A stretch of DNA of 58,698 nt, taken from contig JAJZJS010000005.1 in assembly GCA_021810025.1 (NCBI GenBank), positions 1 to 58,698 of the forward strand, read 5' to 3'. The stretch is from a bacterium. GTDB lineage: Bacteria; Patescibacteriota; Saccharimonadia; Saccharimonadales; UBA4665. Every line of letters starts with the position of its first letter. Position 1 is the first letter of the stretch. A program made the translations under genes and the position numbers. A model generated the notes under the pieces. The model ran no database searches. It was not told where the DNA came from and saw only the letters and a list, made by a program, of their open reading frames with translations. Below, piece after piece: positions 57,842 through 58,698 of this stretch.

Positions 57842-58698
57842 ATGCCAGGATCGAACGCATCAATTTATCCTCAAACACTCAGTAACACCAGTCAATCAAC
57901 TGCCAGTAATCCAAATGCAGCCAACAATACTTATAACGCCCATGCAAGCTTAATTCATTTTGCAACCACGTCTATTACATCTAAATCATTATTAATTATG
58001 CTTGGAATTGTACTTATAGTTTATCTTTATTACGCATTGTGCTTAGGACTAATTTTTCAAAAAGCGGGTAGAAAAAGATGGCCAGCTTTTGTTCCGATAT
58101 ATAACTTGTGGGTTATGTTTGAGATTACTAATTTTCCAGGGTGGATATCCATTTTAAGCATAGTCCCTTTTATTTCGATTGTTGCCATAATAGTAAAACT
58201 TATATCTTTATATAGATTAACAAGGAGAATGTCTAAAGGTGTTGTATTTTATATTTTTGGAATGTTAATATTTAGTTTCGTTGGATTACCTATTCTAGCT
58301 TTTGGAAAAAGCACATTTAACAATAGCCTATCTAATAACTCCGGCGACAACCAAGATTTAAATAATAATTCTGGTTCAGTGCCAACCTCCCAAGATTCAC
58401 CTCTAGCAGACCCAATGGATCAAACTCAGCCTAATCCAACACCTACCTATGGTAGTGAGGCTGTTGCCGTACCTACCCCATCAGAACCGATTTCAGATCC
58501 CAACGCATACAATAACGATTTATCTGAGCCAGTTCCGACCCAAGATTCACCTCTAGCAGACCCAATGGATCAAACTCAGCCTAATCCAACACCTACCTAT
58601 GGTAGTGAGGCTGTTGCCGTACCTACCCCATCAGAACCGATTTCAGATCCCAACGCATACAATAACGATTTATCTGAGCCAGTTCCGACCCAAGATTC
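57842..58698 (+). CDS. DUF5684 protein with 50-aa tandem repeats (partial, 3' end outside window)
   Basis: The frame is open to the window end (over 285 codons). An Asn/Ser/Thr-rich N-terminal tail of about 50 residues precedes four hydrophobic segments. The DUF5684 core reads LGLIFQKAGRKRWPAFVPIY at about 78-97. From about residue 183 a Pro/Asp/Ser-rich region begins and passes into perfect 50-aa repeats. Each repeat starts at QDSPLADPMDQTQPNPTP and ends with EPVPT. GGAGG lies just before the ATG. The tail is probably disordered and exposed. It is a paralogue of 55073-55489. Confidence 0.88.
   Translation, partial: MPGSNASIYPQTLSNTSQSTASNPNAANNTYNAHASLIHFATTSITSKSLLIMLGIVLIVYLYYALCLGLIFQKAGRKRWPAFVPIYNLWVMFEITNFPGWISILSIVPFISIVAIIVKLISLYRLTRRMSKGVVFYIFGMLIFSFVGLPILAFGKSTFNNSLSNNSGDNQDLNNNSGSVPTSQDSPLADPMDQTQPNPTPTYGSEAVAVPTPSEPISDPNAYNNDLSEPVPTQDSPLADPMDQTQPNPTPTYGSEAVAVPTPSEPISDPNAYNNDLSEPVPTQD
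58391..58698 (+). repeat. Perfect 150-bp tandem repeat reaching the window end
   Basis: Copies start at 58391, 58541 and 58691. The first two are identical over all 150 bases; only eight bases of the third fit in the window. 150 is a multiple of three, so the frame is kept and each copy adds 50 residues to the DUF5684 protein. Ending in a repeat suggests the contig broke here. Confidence 0.97.

Overview
The window looks like a piece of an AT-rich genome from the Candidate Phyla Radiation, most likely a Saccharibacterium (TM7). I infer this from the gene content: many small single-domain genes, envelope proteins of a type common in that group (a CHAP domain with RESVSYTAWKVY and YGWGNANQW, two DUF5684 membrane proteins, a VirD4-like ATPase, two MMPL pumps), an S16 and a KH protein with long acidic tails, and a 51-residue bL32 without cysteines. 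TGA works as a stop. No 16S gene is present, so the assignment is not proven.

Layout. 1-2.6 kb is accessory DNA: an 81-aa coiled-coil gene between two near-identical 34-bp repeats, a frameshifted second copy of it, a possible papain-fold protein, a HAM1-type pyrophosphatase and an unlisted 53-aa membrane protein. 2.7-4.6 kb holds two F420-type flavin oxidoreductases, followed by a transposase remnant. 5.0-7.7 kb holds RNA and stress functions (DEAD-box helicase, RRM protein, HD hydrolase). 7.8-14.1 kb encodes envelope proteins: a class A PBP, an LPXTG protein with tandem repeats, a DHA2 exporter and a Lipoprotein_15-type protein. metK (14.3 kb) lies behind a SAM-I-clan riboswitch. 16-22.9 kb carries typA, then DUF1295, DUF2177, MMPL, glutaredoxin, uppS and HdeD.

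22.9-31.2 kb is read leftward: a second MMPL pump, a VirD4-like ATPase, a secreted ricin-lectin/CHAP hydrolase and a Zn/Mn ABC importer. A divergent promoter region with two TTGCAA-centred palindromes starts the importer. 31.3-36.2 kb is read rightward: a small membrane protein, an atypical response regulator, and a MarR-MFS-ABC drug-resistance operon with a perfect palindromic operator. 36.4-52.6 kb is a long leftward stretch of core genes: nickel superoxide dismutase with its maturation protease, trmD, KH, rpsP, rnc, Nudix, nusB, rpmF, leuS, an aminotransferase, ddl, a membrane-anchored MurF-like ligase, an alpha/beta hydrolase, tRNA-Ala, ligA, htpX and lemA. The last 6 kb has a D,D-carboxypeptidase, tRNA-Leu and tRNA-Cys, a CIRCE-controlled hsp20, a CHAP protein that has lost its catalytic Cys and His, and a DUF5684 gene that runs off the window inside a perfect 150-bp tandem repeat.

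Two themes run through the window. First, several genes have a -10 box exactly six bases before the start codon, so transcription would begin at or next to the start codon (leaderless mRNAs), alongside genes with good Shine-Dalgarno sites. Second, control elements are easy to read: a SAM riboswitch with terminator, CIRCE, a MarR palindrome and a metal-operon palindrome, each placed on a promoter or terminator. The strongest candidates for something new are the Ni-SOD/protease pair, the leaderless architecture, the metal operator, the dead CHAP protein, the Mur ligase whose N-terminal domain is a membrane domain, and the repeat-flanked coiled-coil cassette.
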